Assembly (NCBI RefSeq): GCF_020535565.1
Contig: NZ_CP084758.1
Span: 2,073,501-2,137,500 of the forward strand
Direction of reading: 5' to 3'
Length of the DNA: 64,000 nt
Source: Shinella sp. XGS7
GTDB lineage: Bacteria > Pseudomonadota > Gammaproteobacteria > Burkholderiales > Burkholderiaceae_C
Position 1 is the stretch's first letter. Each line of letters opens with the position of its first letter. Below, piece after piece: positions 30,258-40,751 of the stretch. A program made the position numbers and the translations under genes. A model generated the notes under the pieces. That model saw only the letters and a list, made by a program, of their open reading frames with translations, had not been told where the DNA came from and did not search any database.

Positions 30258-32145
30258 GCGAGGCCGCGGCCACGCCGTCCCAGCCCTCCGAGCGTCGGCG
30301 GGTCGAGCGCCGAGGCGGCGGCGACCGGCGCCGGCACGAGCGTCGCGGCCCGGCCGCTGGGCGCAGCAGCTGGTTCGGGATGGCGGGCGCGAGCGAGATG
30401 CCAGGGCCGGACGGCGAGACCGAGGCTGGCACCCCGGGGGCCGCCGAGTCCCGGCGCTTCTTCCGGCCGGCGCGGCGCCTGTCCGAGGCGGGGGGTAACG
30501 CCTTCCAGCGCCTTTACAGCGCCTGCCTGTCGGCGCGCGTGGCCCTGGGGCTGGCCCTGCTGGCCATGCAGCTGCTGGGCAGCGTACTGGGGGCGGAGCC
30601 GGTGCGCGGCGCGCTGGAACTGAGCCTGGTCTATACCGCCCTGGCCCTGCTGCTGCGCATGCTGCCGCGCTGGCAGCGCGGGGTGTCGGTGCGCTCCTTC
30701 GCACGCCTGAGCAGTCCGCGCTGGTGGGCCAGCATCGGCCTGGACCTGGCCTTGTTCGGCGTCCTGCATGCCATGGACCGTGTGTCCTCGGTCAGCTATG
30801 GCGCCCTGCTGGTGATGCCGGTGCTGATGGCGGGCCTGCTCACGCCGCGCCTGCTGACCCTGGCCACGGCGGCGCTCGCGGCCTTGCTGGTGCTGGGGGT
30901 GGCCGCCTGGGCCGTGGCCCATGGCACGGAGCCGGCCCTGCGCATGACGCAGGCCGGCCTGGCCGGCGTGGGCTTCTTCGTGACCGGTTTGCTGGCCAGC
31001 GAGATGGCCAACCGCCTGGCCCGCGAGGAGCGTGCCGCGCGGGGCAGCCTGGAGCTGGCGCGCCAGCAGGCCCAGCTCAGCCGCCTGGTGATCGAGCAGA
31101 TGCAGGAAGGCGTGCTGGTGGTGGACCGGCGCGGCCATGTGCGGGCTGCCAATCCGGCCGCGCGCGCCCTGCTCTCGGGGGCGCAGATGGTGCGCAGCGC
31201 GCCCTTTCAGCTGCGTGGGGTGGCCGCCTGGGATCCCCTGGTGGCCGCGGTGGAGCAGGCTTTTGCCGAGGGCAGCTGGCCCGCCGAGGGACGCGATGTG
31301 AGCCTGCAGCTGGAGGGGGGCGAGGCGCGCGGACTGCGCCTGCGCATGCGCTTCACCCAGCGCCGCGAGGGGCAGGGCAGCGAAGACCTGTGCGTGCTCT
31401 TCGTGGAGGATGTGCGCAATGTGCTGGCGCGCAGCCGGCAGGAGAAGCTGGCGGCCATGGGCCGCATCTCGGCCGGTATCGCGCACGAGATCCGCAACCC
31501 CCTGGCCGCCATCGACCAGGCCAATGCCCTGCTGGCCGAGGACTGTGCCAACGAGCAGGCGCGCCGGCTCACGGCCATGGTGGCCTCCAATGTGCAGCGC
31601 CTCAAGCGCATCGTGGACGATGTGATGGAGGTGGCGCCCGGCGTGCTGCCCCAGCCTCAGCCCCTGGACGCCAGCGCCCTGGTGCGCGAATGCTGCGAGG
31701 ACTGGGCCCGCACCAACCGCCTGCCGCGCGACGGCGAAGGGCCTCTGCTGCTGAGCCTGCCGCCCCAGGTGCTGCCGGTGCTCTTCGAACCCGAGCATCT
31801 GCGCCGGGTGCTGGTGAATCTGCTGGACAACGCGCTGCGCCATGCCGAACCCGGCCCGGGCTCGGTGCAGCTGAGCCTGCGTGCGCAGAGCGAGAGCAGC
31901 GTGCAGCTCTCGGTCTTCAGCGCCGGGCCGTCCCTGCCGCCCGAGGTGGAGCGCCATCTCTTCGAGCCCTTCTTCTCCACCCGCAGCCGCGGCTCGGGCC
32001 TGGGTCTCTATATCTGTCGCGAACTCTGCGAGCGCTACGGCGGCCGCATCGACTACCAGCGCCAGCGCGCGGTGGGCCATGCCGGCAATGAGTTCATCAT
32101 CACCCTGCGTCGCCTGCCGGCGGACGCGCTGAGCAGTCCCGCATC

Positions 32146-32149
<4 letters not shown>
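30254..32149 (+). CDS. pilS: Sensor histidine kinase, PilS/NtrB-like
   Basis: A 631-residue membrane sensor kinase. The N-terminal 85 residues are unusually Arg-rich and low complexity (RRRVERRGGGDRRRHERR). Then come about six membrane helices (about 95-255), a PAS-like segment near 278-320, the dimerisation helix with His411 in GIAHEIRNPLAAI, and an ATPase domain with NLLDNALRHAE and GSGLGLYICREL. The downstream gene, overlapping by 4 bp, is its probable response regulator. The architecture matches PilS, which senses pilin levels, but the adjacent genes are not pilin genes, so the pilus role is inferred from architecture and the known betaproteobacterial order. Confidence 0.82.
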
Positions 32150-33657
<1,508 letters not shown>

Positions 33658-33842
33658 GCCCTGCCGCCTCGCGCCAGCATTGGCGCGGCCTGGCGCGTGA
33701 TTTCGCCCGCTATCGCAGGCCCGGCGCGGGAGGCGCCGGGGCAAGCCCCTGTTCATCGAATCGCGCGCTGAAAGTGCGCTCGCGCGGGGCTTTTCGGGCC
33801 CGGCGGCTAGCGCGATCACATCCCTAGGTCAATGGTGTTTGA
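33658..33842. other. Upstream half of the pilR-nrdA intergenic region
   Basis: Noncoding DNA after pilR. It holds two GC-rich hairpins without T-tracts: CGCGCCA/TGGCGCG (33670-33687, GCAT loop) and CCGGCGC/GCGCCGG (33721-33739). These could act as weak or Rho-assisted terminators of pilR. I see no gene, tRNA or further motif here. Confidence 0.5.
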
Positions 33843-33889
33843 ACGCTATCCGTAGTGCTTGAAGCCGTCATGTCCGCTAGATATAGTGT
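33843..33889 (+). promoter_or_regulatory. Paired NrdR boxes overlapping the nrdA promoter
   Basis: Compared with the NrdR consensus acaCwAtATaTwGtgt, the 16-mer at 33874-33889 (CCGCTAGATATAGTGT) matches at 13 positions and the one at 33843-33858 (ACGCTATCCGTAGTGC) at 11. They are 31 bp apart, three helical turns, the spacing typical of NrdR operators. A promoter is interleaved: -35 TTGAAG (33859-33864), a 17-bp spacer, -10 TATAGT (33882-33887), so NrdR bound to the second box would cover the -10. This predicts ATP/dATP-responsive repression of nrdA. Confidence 0.8.
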
Positions 33890-34165
33890 CCTTCGTGGTA
33901 TCCTTCTGACCTCGGCAAGACCTGACATGCCTCACTCATTTGCAGCAGCCGTTTCCGGCGTCGCCACTCGCGTGGTCCGACGTTCCGGGGCGGCACCGAG
34001 GTCAGCAGACAGGGTGCCGGCGCCCCGTGGCTCTCAGAGCCGCCAGGCCGCCCGCGTATCCCACGCCAGCCATAAACCGAACCCACAGCCAGGGCGGCGC
34101 GCCGCATGCCCGGGCTGTGCGTTCTCCGATTGATCGAACCGAACAAGACACAGACGAGGACATCT
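33890..34165 (+). promoter_or_regulatory. Long structured 5' leader of nrdA
   Basis: From the predicted start point to the nrdA ATG there are about 270 untranslated bases. A 10-bp perfect long-range stem joins CTGACCTCGG (33906-33915) to CCGAGGTCAG (33996-34005), enclosing smaller stems. No known riboswitch core is recognised by eye. An upstream in-frame ATG at 34106 has no supporting family sequence. Confidence 0.5.
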
Positions 34166-37084
34166 ATGCAAACCGTTGCAGCCAGCACGCTATCGGATAC
34201 CGCAGCCGTCCCCACCGCTCACGGCGCGAGCGGCGGTGCGGCCAAGACTTCCGCTTTCCAGGCCTACCAGATCATCCGCCGCAATGGCGCGGTGGTCTCC
34301 TTCGAGCCCAGCAAGATTGCCGTGGCCCTGATGAAGGCCTTCCTGGCGGTGCACGGCACCAGCGGTGCCGCATCGGCCAGCGTGCGCGAGACGGTGGATG
34401 CCCTGACCGAGAACGTGGTGCGCGCCCTGCTGCGCTCGCGCCCCAGCGGCGGCACCTTCCATATCGAAGACGTGCAGGACCAGGTCGAGCTGGGCCTGAT
34501 GCGCGGCGGTCACCATGAAGTGGCCCGTGCCTATGTGCTGTACCGCGAGCGCCGTGCCCAGGAGCGCCTGGCCAAGGGTGAGGTGGACATCGTGGCCGGC
34601 AATATCCAGGACGCCGGCCTGACGGTGCTGGAAGGCGGCCAGCGTGTGCCGCTGGACATGGGCAAGCTGGCCGCGCTGATCACCAGCAGCTGCGCCAATC
34701 TGGGCGCCGATGTGAAGCCCGAGCCCATCATTGCCGAGACCAAGCGCAATCTGTACGACGGCGTGCCGATGGACGAGGTCTACAAGGCCGCCATCCTGGC
34801 CGCCCGCACCCTGATCGAGAAGGATCCGGGCTACACGCGCGCCACCGCCCGCCTGCTGCTGCACACCATCCGCAAGGAGATCCTCGGCGAAGAGGTGAAC
34901 CAGGCCGAGATGCAGCAGCGCTACGCCGACTACTTCCCCGGCTATATCAAGAAGGGCGTGCAGGCCGAGCTGCTGGACGAGAAGCTGCAGCAGTACGACC
35001 TGGCCAAGCTGGGCGCCGCGCTCAAGGCCGACCGTGACCTGCAGTTCGACTACCTGGGCCTGCAGACCCTGTACGACCGCTACTTCCTGCACACCGAGGG
35101 CAAGCGCATCGAGATGCCGCAGGCCTTCTTCATGCGCGTGGCCATGGGCCTGGCGCTGAACGAGATCGACCGCGAAGCCCGCGCCATCGAGTTCTATGAA
35201 GTGCTGTCCAGCTTCGACTTCATGTCCTCGACCCCCACCCTGTTCAACTCGGGCACCCGTCGCTCGCAGCTCTCGAGCTGCTACCTGACCACGGTGTCGG
35301 ACGATTTGGACGGCATCTACGAGGCGCTGAAAGAGAACGCCCTGCTGTCCAAGTTCGCCGGCGGCCTGGGCAATGACTGGACCCCGGTGCGCGCCCTGGG
35401 CTCGCACATCAAGGGCACCAACGGCAAGTCGCAAGGCGTGGTGCCCTTCCTGAAGGTGGTGAACGACACGGCCGTGGCCGTGAACCAGGGTGGCAAGCGC
35501 AAGGGCGCGGTCTGCGCCTATCTGGAGACCTGGCACCTGGACATCGAGGAGTTCCTGGAGCTGCGCAAGAACACCGGTGACGACCGCCGTCGCACCCACG
35601 ACATGAACACGGCCAACTGGATTCCGGACCTGTTCATGAAGCGCGTGCTGGAAGGCGGCGACTGGACCCTGTTCAGCCCCTCGACCTGCCCGGACCTGCA
35701 CGACCTCTTCGGTGCCGCCTTCGAGAAGGCCTACACCGAGTACGAGGCCAAGGTGGACCGCGGCGAGATCAAGCTCTTCAAGCGCATGCCGGCCAAGGAC
35801 CTCTGGCGCAAGATGCTCTCGATGCTGTTCGAGACCGGCCACCCCTGGATCACCTTCAAGGACGCCTGCAATGTGCGCTCGCCGCAGCAGCACGTGGGCG
35901 TGGTGCACTCGTCCAACCTCTGCACCGAGATCACGCTGAACACCAATGACAGCGAGATCGCGGTCTGCAACCTGGGTTCCGTGAACCTGGTCCAGCATCT
36001 GAAGGATGGCCCGAACGGCAAGGAAATCGACCACGAGAAGCTGAAGAAGACCGTGTCCACCGCCATGCGCATGCTGGACAACGTGATCGACATCAACTAC
36101 TACGCCGTCAAGAAGGCGCGCGACTCCAATCTGCGCCACCGTCCGGTGGGCATGGGCCTGATGGGCTTCCAGGATTCGCTCTACGCCCTGCGTACGCCTT
36201 ACGCCTCGCCGGCCGCGGTGGAGTTTGCCGACCGCTCGATGGAAGCGATCTGCTACTACGCTTACTGGGCTTCGACCGAGCTGGCTGCCGAGCGTGGCCG
36301 CTACTCGAGCTACCGCGGTTCGCTGTGGGATCGCGGCATCCTGCCGATCGACTCCCTGGACCTGCTGGCCGAGGCCCGCGGCGGCCATGTAGACGTGGAC
36401 CGCAGCACGACCCTGGACTGGGATGCGCTGCGCGCCAAGATCGCCCGCGACGGCATGCGCAACAGCAACTGCGTGGCCATCGCGCCGACGGCGACCATCT
36501 CCAACATCATCGGCGTGGACGCCTCGATCGAGCCCTGCTTCGGCAACCTCTCGGTCAAGTCCAACCTTTCCGGCGAGTTCACCGTGATCAATGAATCCCT
36601 GGTGCGCGACCTGAAGAAGCTGGGTCTGTGGGACGACGTGATGGTCATGGACCTGAAGCACTTCGACGGTTCGCTGCGCCGCATCGACCGCGTGCCCGAA
36701 GAGCTCAAGAGCCTGTACGCCACCGCCTTCGAGGTGGAGCCGGTGTGGCTGGTGGAAGCCGCCGCGCGTCGCCAGAAGTGGATCGACCAGGCGCAGAGCC
36801 TGAACATCTACATGGCCGGCGCCTCGGGCAAGAAGCTGGACGAGACCTACAAGCTCGCCTGGCAGCGTGGCCTGAAGACCACCTACTACCTGCGCACCAT
36901 CGGCGCCACGCATGCCGAGAAGAGCACGGTGAGCAAGGCCGGTCAGCTCAACGCGGTCTCGAGCGGATCGCCCGTGATGGCTGCGGCGCCGGCGCCCGCA
37001 GCTGATATGCCCGAGCCCGAAGGTGCGGTCTGCATGATGCGTCCGGGCGACCCGGGCTTCGAAGAGTGCGAGGCCTGCCAGTAA
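34166..37084 (+). CDS. nrdA: Class Ia ribonucleoside-diphosphate reductase, alpha (large) subunit
   Basis: A 972-residue large subunit of the aerobic ribonucleotide reductase, making deoxynucleoside diphosphates. An ATP-cone domain occupies about residues 30-130 (IIRRNGAVVSFEPSKI). The catalytic core contains SSCYLT (active-site cysteine region), the NLCTEI glycyl/cysteine loop and the APTATISNIIG substrate loop. The redox-active C-terminal tail ends CEACQ. I chose the ATG starting MQTVAAS, preceded by GAGGACATCT. It is separated from nrdB by a 252-bp hairpin-rich spacer instead of the usual short gap. Confidence 0.95.
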   Translation: MQTVAASTLSDTAAVPTAHGASGGAAKTSAFQAYQIIRRNGAVVSFEPSKIAVALMKAFLAVHGTSGAASASVRETVDALTENVVRALLRSRPSGGTFHIEDVQDQVELGLMRGGHHEVARAYVLYRERRAQERLAKGEVDIVAGNIQDAGLTVLEGGQRVPLDMGKLAALITSSCANLGADVKPEPIIAETKRNLYDGVPMDEVYKAAILAARTLIEKDPGYTRATARLLLHTIRKEILGEEVNQAEMQQRYADYFPGYIKKGVQAELLDEKLQQYDLAKLGAALKADRDLQFDYLGLQTLYDRYFLHTEGKRIEMPQAFFMRVAMGLALNEIDREARAIEFYEVLSSFDFMSSTPTLFNSGTRRSQLSSCYLTTVSDDLDGIYEALKENALLSKFAGGLGNDWTPVRALGSHIKGTNGKSQGVVPFLKVVNDTAVAVNQGGKRKGAVCAYLETWHLDIEEFLELRKNTGDDRRRTHDMNTANWIPDLFMKRVLEGGDWTLFSPSTCPDLHDLFGAAFEKAYTEYEAKVDRGEIKLFKRMPAKDLWRKMLSMLFETGHPWITFKDACNVRSPQQHVGVVHSSNLCTEITLNTNDSEIAVCNLGSVNLVQHLKDGPNGKEIDHEKLKKTVSTAMRMLDNVIDINYYAVKKARDSNLRHRPVGMGLMGFQDSLYALRTPYASPAAVEFADRSMEAICYYAYWASTELAAERGRYSSYRGSLWDRGILPIDSLDLLAEARGGHVDVDRSTTLDWDALRAKIARDGMRNSNCVAIAPTATISNIIGVDASIEPCFGNLSVKSNLSGEFTVINESLVRDLKKLGLWDDVMVMDLKHFDGSLRRIDRVPEELKSLYATAFEVEPVWLVEAAARRQKWIDQAQSLNIYMAGASGKKLDETYKLAWQRGLKTTYYLRTIGATHAEKSTVSKAGQLNAVSSGSPVMAAAPAPAADMPEPEGAVCMMRPGDPGFEECEACQ

Positions 37085-37094
37085 GGCCCTGAAC

Positions 37095-37268
37095 GGTTCC
37101 CGATGAAGCACTCATCGGGAACCCCGAACGCTCGCGATGCGAGTGTTCATCGATGCAAACTCGATTCGCTGCATCGATGAACGCTTGTGCCGAGGACGCC
37201 GATATCGCGCTCAGCAGTGCGTGTGCGCTGCGCGATATTCGATGCAGCACAGCAACAGCGAGTGCTGC
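37095..37268 (+). repeat. Cluster of five inverted repeats between nrdA and nrdB
   Basis: Five stems occur in about 175 bp: H1 37095-37106/37112-37123 (12 bp, perfect, 5-nt loop); H2 37126-37135/37139-37148 (10 bp, one G:U); H3 37142-37157/37170-37185 (16 bp, one G:U); H4 37202-37210/37230-37238 (9 bp, perfect); H5 37044-type GCAGCAC at 37244-37250 with GTGCTGC at 37262-37268 (7 bp). The right arm of H2 and the left arm of H3 share bases 37142-37148, so the two cannot form together. No T-tract follows H1. Confidence 0.75.
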
Positions 37269-37336
37269 GCCATGTCAAGAAGTCCTTGGTGTTTGAACAC
37301 AACACTCCGATAATTCAACGCGATAGGAAGTCCACC

Positions 37337-38506
37337 ATGCTGGTTTGGGAAGAAGACCGTCAACCCTCGCAAAGCGCAGCGCAAAGCGCCCCTCTGAACG
37401 TCGCCCCGAGCAGCTCGCCGGTGGCGCGCGCCGCGGTCCCCGCCACGCAGACTTCTGCCAGCTCCTCCTCCATCCAGTCCGCCAGCGAGCGTCGCGTCAA
37501 TGTGGCCGACAAGCGCATCATCAACGGCCAGACGGACGTCAACCAGCTGGTGCCCTTCAAGTACAAGTGGGCCTGGGAAAAATACCTTGCCACCTGCGCC
37601 AATCACTGGATGCCGCAGGAAGTGAACATGAGCCGCGACATCGCGCTCTGGAAGGATCCCAACGGCCTGAGCGAAGACGAGCGCCGCATCATCAAGCGCA
37701 ACCTCGGCTTCTTCGTCACCGCCGACTCGCTGGCCGCCAACAACATCGTGCTGGGCACCTACCGCCACATCACGGCACCGGAGGCGCGCCAGTTCCTGCT
37801 GCGCCAGGCCTTTGAAGAGGCCATCCACACCCACGCCTACCAGTACATCGTGGAGTCGCTGGGCCTGGACGAGAGCGAGATCTTCAATGCCTACCATGAG
37901 GTGCAGTCGATCCGGGACAAGGACGAGTTCCTGATCCCCTTCATCGACGCGATCATGGACCCCAACTTCAACACGGGCACGCTGGAGAACGACCAGACGC
38001 TGCTGAAGAGCCTGATCGTCTTCGCCTGCCTGATGGAAGGCCTGTTCTTCTACGTGGGCTTCACGCAGATCCTGGCCATGGGTCGCCAGAACAAGATGAC
38101 CGGTGCCGCCGAGCAGTACCAGTACATCCTGCGCGACGAGTCCATGCACTGCAATTTCGGCATCGACCTGATCAACCAGATCAAGCTCGAGAACCCGCAG
38201 CTGTGGACCCCGCAGTTCAAGGCCGAGATCAAGGCCCTGTTCCTGAAGGCCGTGGAGCTCGAGTACCGCTATGCCGAGGACACCATGCCTCGCGGCGTGC
38301 TGGGCCTGAACGCTTCCATGTTCAAGGGCTATCTGCGTTACATCGCCAATCGCCGCGCCGTCCAGATCGGTCTGGAGGAACTCTTCCCGAATGAAGAGAA
38401 CCCCTTCCCCTGGATGAGCGAGATGATCGACCTGAAGAAGGAGCGCAATTTCTTTGAAACCCGCGTCATCGAATACCAGTCCGGTGGCGCCCTGTCCTGG
38501 GATTGA
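37337..38506 (+). CDS. nrdB: Class Ia ribonucleoside-diphosphate reductase, beta (small) subunit
   Basis: A 389-residue diiron/tyrosyl-radical subunit. The ferritin-like core shows the metal ligands in [30 protein letters not shown] and [14 protein letters not shown] plus DESMHCNFG. The first 60 residues are a Ser/Ala/Pro-rich low-complexity extension before [12 protein letters not shown], absent from E. coli NrdB and of unknown function. The start MLVWEEDRQ is preceded by AGGAAG. Partner of nrdA upstream. Confidence 0.95.
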   Translation: MLVWEEDRQPSQSAAQSAPLNVAPSSSPVARAAVPATQTSASSSSIQSASERRVNVADKRIINGQTDVNQLVPFKYKWAWEKYLATCANHWMPQEVNMSRDIALWKDPNGLSEDERRIIKRNLGFFVTADSLAANNIVLGTYRHITAPEARQFLLRQAFEEAIHTHAYQYIVESLGLDESEIFNAYHEVQSIRDKDEFLIPFIDAIMDPNFNTGTLENDQTLLKSLIVFACLMEGLFFYVGFTQILAMGRQNKMTGAAEQYQYILRDESMHCNFGIDLINQIKLENPQLWTPQFKAEIKALFLKAVELEYRYAEDTMPRGVLGLNASMFKGYLRYIANRRAVQIGLEELFPNEENPFPWMSEMIDLKKERNFFETRVIEYQSGGALSWD

Positions 38507-38612
38507 TGTGAGGCTCGGTGCCTTGCGCAGTTCCAGTTTTTAGAAGAGATCAAGATCCGCGGTGTTTGAGATTCTGGCCACCACAGAAGCCAGGACCGGA
38601 TGCCGCAACCCG

Positions 38613-38660
38613 ATTCATCGTACCGGGGCACTCCTCCTGGGTGACTCTCGGACGATGAAT
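38613..38660 (+). promoter_or_regulatory. Hairpin in the leader of the histone-like gene
   Basis: ATTCATCGT (38613-38621) pairs with ACGATGAAT (38652-38660) over a 30-nt loop that contains a shorter CAC/GTG stem. It lies about 65 bp before the start codon and could structure the 5' leader. No clear promoter was assigned in the 219-bp spacer. Confidence 0.4.
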
Positions 38661-38725
38661 AACCGCGCTGCAGTGGACCGGTCTGTTGCAGGCGGTGCTC
38701 TTTCCACTTGATCAAGGAGAAAGTA

Positions 38726-39373
38726 ATGGCAACTGCAAAGAAGGCACCGGCCAAGAAGGCCGCTCCCGCCAAGAAGGCCGCTCCGGCCAAGAAGGCCGCT
38801 GCGCCGGCAAAGAAGGCCGCTCCGGCCAAGAAGGCTGCGGCTCCTAAGAAGGCTGCTGCTCCGGCGAAGAAGGCTGCTGCCCCCAAGAAGGCTGCTGCTC
38901 CGGCGAAGAAGGCTGCTGCCCCGAAGAAGGCTGCCGCTCCGGCCAAGAAGGCTGCTGCCCCGAAGAAGGCTGCTGCTCCGGCGAAGAAGGCTGCTGCCCC
39001 GAAGAAGGCTGCTGCTCCGGCCAAGAAGGCTGCTGCCCCGAAGAAGGCTGCCGCCCCGGCCAAGAAGGCTGCTGCCCCGAAGAAGGCTGCCGCTCCGGCC
39101 AAGAAGGTTGCTGCCCCCAAGAAGGCTGCCGCTCCGGCCAAGAAGGTCGCTGCCCCCAAGAAGGCTGCCGCTGCTGCCAAGCCGCCTGCCAAGAAGGCTG
39201 CTGCCGCCAAGCCGCCTGCCAAGAAGGCCGCCAAGAAGCCGGCTCCCAAGAAGCCTGCCCCTGCGCCTGCTGCTGCCCCTGCGGCCAAGCCCGCTGCGGC
39301 TCCGGCTCCGGCTGCCAAGACGGCTCTGAGCCCGCAAGCTGCCTGGCCCTTCCCGACCGGCAACAAGCCCTGA
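38726..39373 (+). CDS. Histone H1-like lysine/alanine/proline-repeat protein
   Basis: A 215-residue, strongly basic protein composed almost wholly of Lys, Ala and Pro, akin to bacterial H1-like proteins (BpH1, HctB, AlgP C-terminus). Residues 34-150 are nine consecutive 13-residue units of the form AKKAAAPKKAAAP, the last two with Val replacing Ala. It probably coats DNA or RNA in the nucleoid; this is by composition only. The start MATAKKAPA is preceded by AAGGAGAAAGTA, a strong ribosome site, so a long N-terminal extension is unlikely. A good terminator follows. Confidence 0.85.
   Translation: MATAKKAPAKKAAPAKKAAPAKKAAAPAKKAAPAKKAAAPKKAAAPAKKAAAPKKAAAPAKKAAAPKKAAAPAKKAAAPKKAAAPAKKAAAPKKAAAPAKKAAAPKKAAAPAKKAAAPKKAAAPAKKVAAPKKAAAPAKKVAAPKKAAAAAKPPAKKAAAAKPPAKKAAKKPAPKKPAPAPAAAPAAKPAAAPAPAAKTALSPQAAWPFPTGNKP
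38825..39175 (+). repeat. Nine tandem 39-bp coding repeats
   Basis: This part of the histone-like gene is nine in-frame 39-bp units encoding AKKAAAPKKAAAP. Third-position differences (GCC/GCT, CCG/CCC) distinguish units. Copy number is likely to vary between strains by slippage or recombination, and assemblies may collapse it. Confidence 0.85.
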
Positions 39374-39388
39374 GTGAAGTGAGCTGCG

Positions 39389-39449
39389 AGGCCCGATGCG
39401 AGTCGGGCCTGATGCAAATGAAGAACCCGGCCTCGGCCGGGTTTTTTTA
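39389..39449 (+). terminator. Terminator after the histone-like gene
   Basis: Two consecutive hairpins: AGGCCCGA/TCGGGCCT (39389-39410) and AACCCGGCC/GGCCGGGTT (39425-39444). The second has a TC loop and is followed by TTTTTTT, a textbook intrinsic terminator. Confidence 0.88.
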
Positions 39450-39487
39450 TGGGCGCATGATGGGCGTCTGCGGGTGGGGGCGCCAGT

Positions 39488-40711
39488 TCAGGGGTGGAAG
39501 ATCACCACGCTGTAGCCGCTGACCTTGAGCTTGTCGGTGCTGAAAACCAACTGCAAGGACTCCTCGGACTGGGCGGCGATGCTGGTCTTGCTGAGATTGA
39601 AGTCCGCGGGCTTGAGCATGCGGCGTGCTACCAGGGCGCCGCTGGCGTCGGTGAGGCTCAGATCCACCCAGGGCAGGGCCAGGGCATAGCCCGCCTTGTT
39701 CTGCAGCTGGATGCCGAGCTTGTAGTTGTTGCCGGAGCCGGCCTGGGTCAGGCTGCTGGTCTCCACGGCCAGCGCGTCGATGCGCTTCCAGGGCTCCAGG
39801 CTGCAGCCCACCAGATCGCAGAAGCTGCGCAACAGGGGCGCTGCGGGGGGGTGGACCGCCAGCAGTGCATTGCGGAACTGCCAGAGCGCCTGCGCGGCCA
39901 GCGTGATCAGCAGCAGCAGGATGGCCAGTGCCAGGGCGATTCGCACGCCCGGCCGCTGCCAGCGCGTGGCGGCCGCACGCTGGCGCTCGGCGGCGCGCAG
40001 AAAGCTGGGCTGGGGCATGGGCTTGCCGGCTGCCGCGGCGCCCGCTGCCAGTGCTGCGGCGGCGCTGCTGCTGTCCATGGACTCGGCCTCGGCAGGCGTC
40101 GCGGCACTGTCGGGTTCGGCGGCAGAGGGCTTGGCCTTCTTGCGCTTGCCGCGCGCTGCATCGTCTGTAGCCGAAGTTGCTGGTGCTTCAGGCTCTGCCG
40201 ACCAGTAGGGCTCCATGCGCTCGGGGCCGTCGCCATCAGCGGGCGGGGCGCCATCGGCGTAGATGGGCGGCAGCTGGATGGTGGGCTCGTGATCATCAAG
40301 ATCCTCGCGTTCATCGTGCCGGCTCGGCGCGCTGAACGGGGGCGCAGGCGGGGCGACGGGGGCCGGCTCGCGAGAGGCTGCGATGGGCGGTGCGGCGAAG
40401 GGCTCCTCGGCGTCGTGGCCCGAGGGGCTCATCACCCAGGTGGCTTCATCGCTGGCCGGCGATGCGGCGGGGTTGGCCGGGTAGGCCGGGGCGGGCGCCG
40501 GGCGGGGGGGCGGCAGCGCTTCCGGCGCAGCGGCGGCGCTTTGCGGCGGCCAGGGCGGCGGTGCCTCGCGGTCGATGTCGAAGAGCTGCTCATTGGCATC
40601 GAAGACTTCGGCGCAGCGACCGCAGCGTACCCATCCTTCGGACACGCGAAGCTGGTCCTGCACCACCCGGAAGATGGTGCCGCAAGCGGTACAACGGGTG
40701 GCAAGACTCAT
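39488..40711 (-). CDS. Zinc-ribbon DUF3426 membrane protein
   Basis: A 407-residue protein with an MJ0042-type zinc finger at the N-terminus (CTACGTIF ... WVRCGRCAEVFDA, cysteines about 8, 11, 31 and 34). A long Pro/Ala/acidic low-complexity middle follows, then one membrane helix near residues 255-280 (IALALAILLLLITLAAQALW) and a C-terminal DUF3426 domain. The family is conserved downstream of prmA in betaproteobacteria; its job is unknown. The start MSLATRCTACG is the family one. It is last in the acc-prmA series. Confidence 0.85.
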   Translation of the reverse strand: MSLATRCTACGTIFRVVQDQLRVSEGWVRCGRCAEVFDANEQLFDIDREAPPPWPPQSAAAAPEALPPPRPAPAPAYPANPAASPASDEATWVMSPSGHDAEEPFAAPPIAASREPAPVAPPAPPFSAPSRHDEREDLDDHEPTIQLPPIYADGAPPADGDGPERMEPYWSAEPEAPATSATDDAARGKRKKAKPSAAEPDSAATPAEAESMDSSSAAAALAAGAAAAGKPMPQPSFLRAAERQRAAATRWQRPGVRIALALAILLLLITLAAQALWQFRNALLAVHPPAAPLLRSFCDLVGCSLEPWKRIDALAVETSSLTQAGSGNNYKLGIQLQNKAGYALALPWVDLSLTDASGALVARRMLKPADFNLSKTSIAAQSEESLQLVFSTDKLKVSGYSVVIFHP

Positions 40712-40751
40712 GGCCGGCATCATGCCATGAGAAGGCCCCGGCTCATGGGGC

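Noticed and set aside
34190-37111. A 973-codon open frame opposite nrdA
   Set aside because: It lies wholly antisense to nrdA, which has clear family motifs. Long antisense frames are expected in such GC-rich genes, and the translation is low-complexity (His/Gly/Gln/Val-rich) with no recognisable domain.
38825-39175. CRISPR-like regular repeats
   Set aside because: The repeats are contiguous 39-bp units in frame encoding AKKAAAPKKAAAP, without unique spacers, so they are coding tandem repeats.
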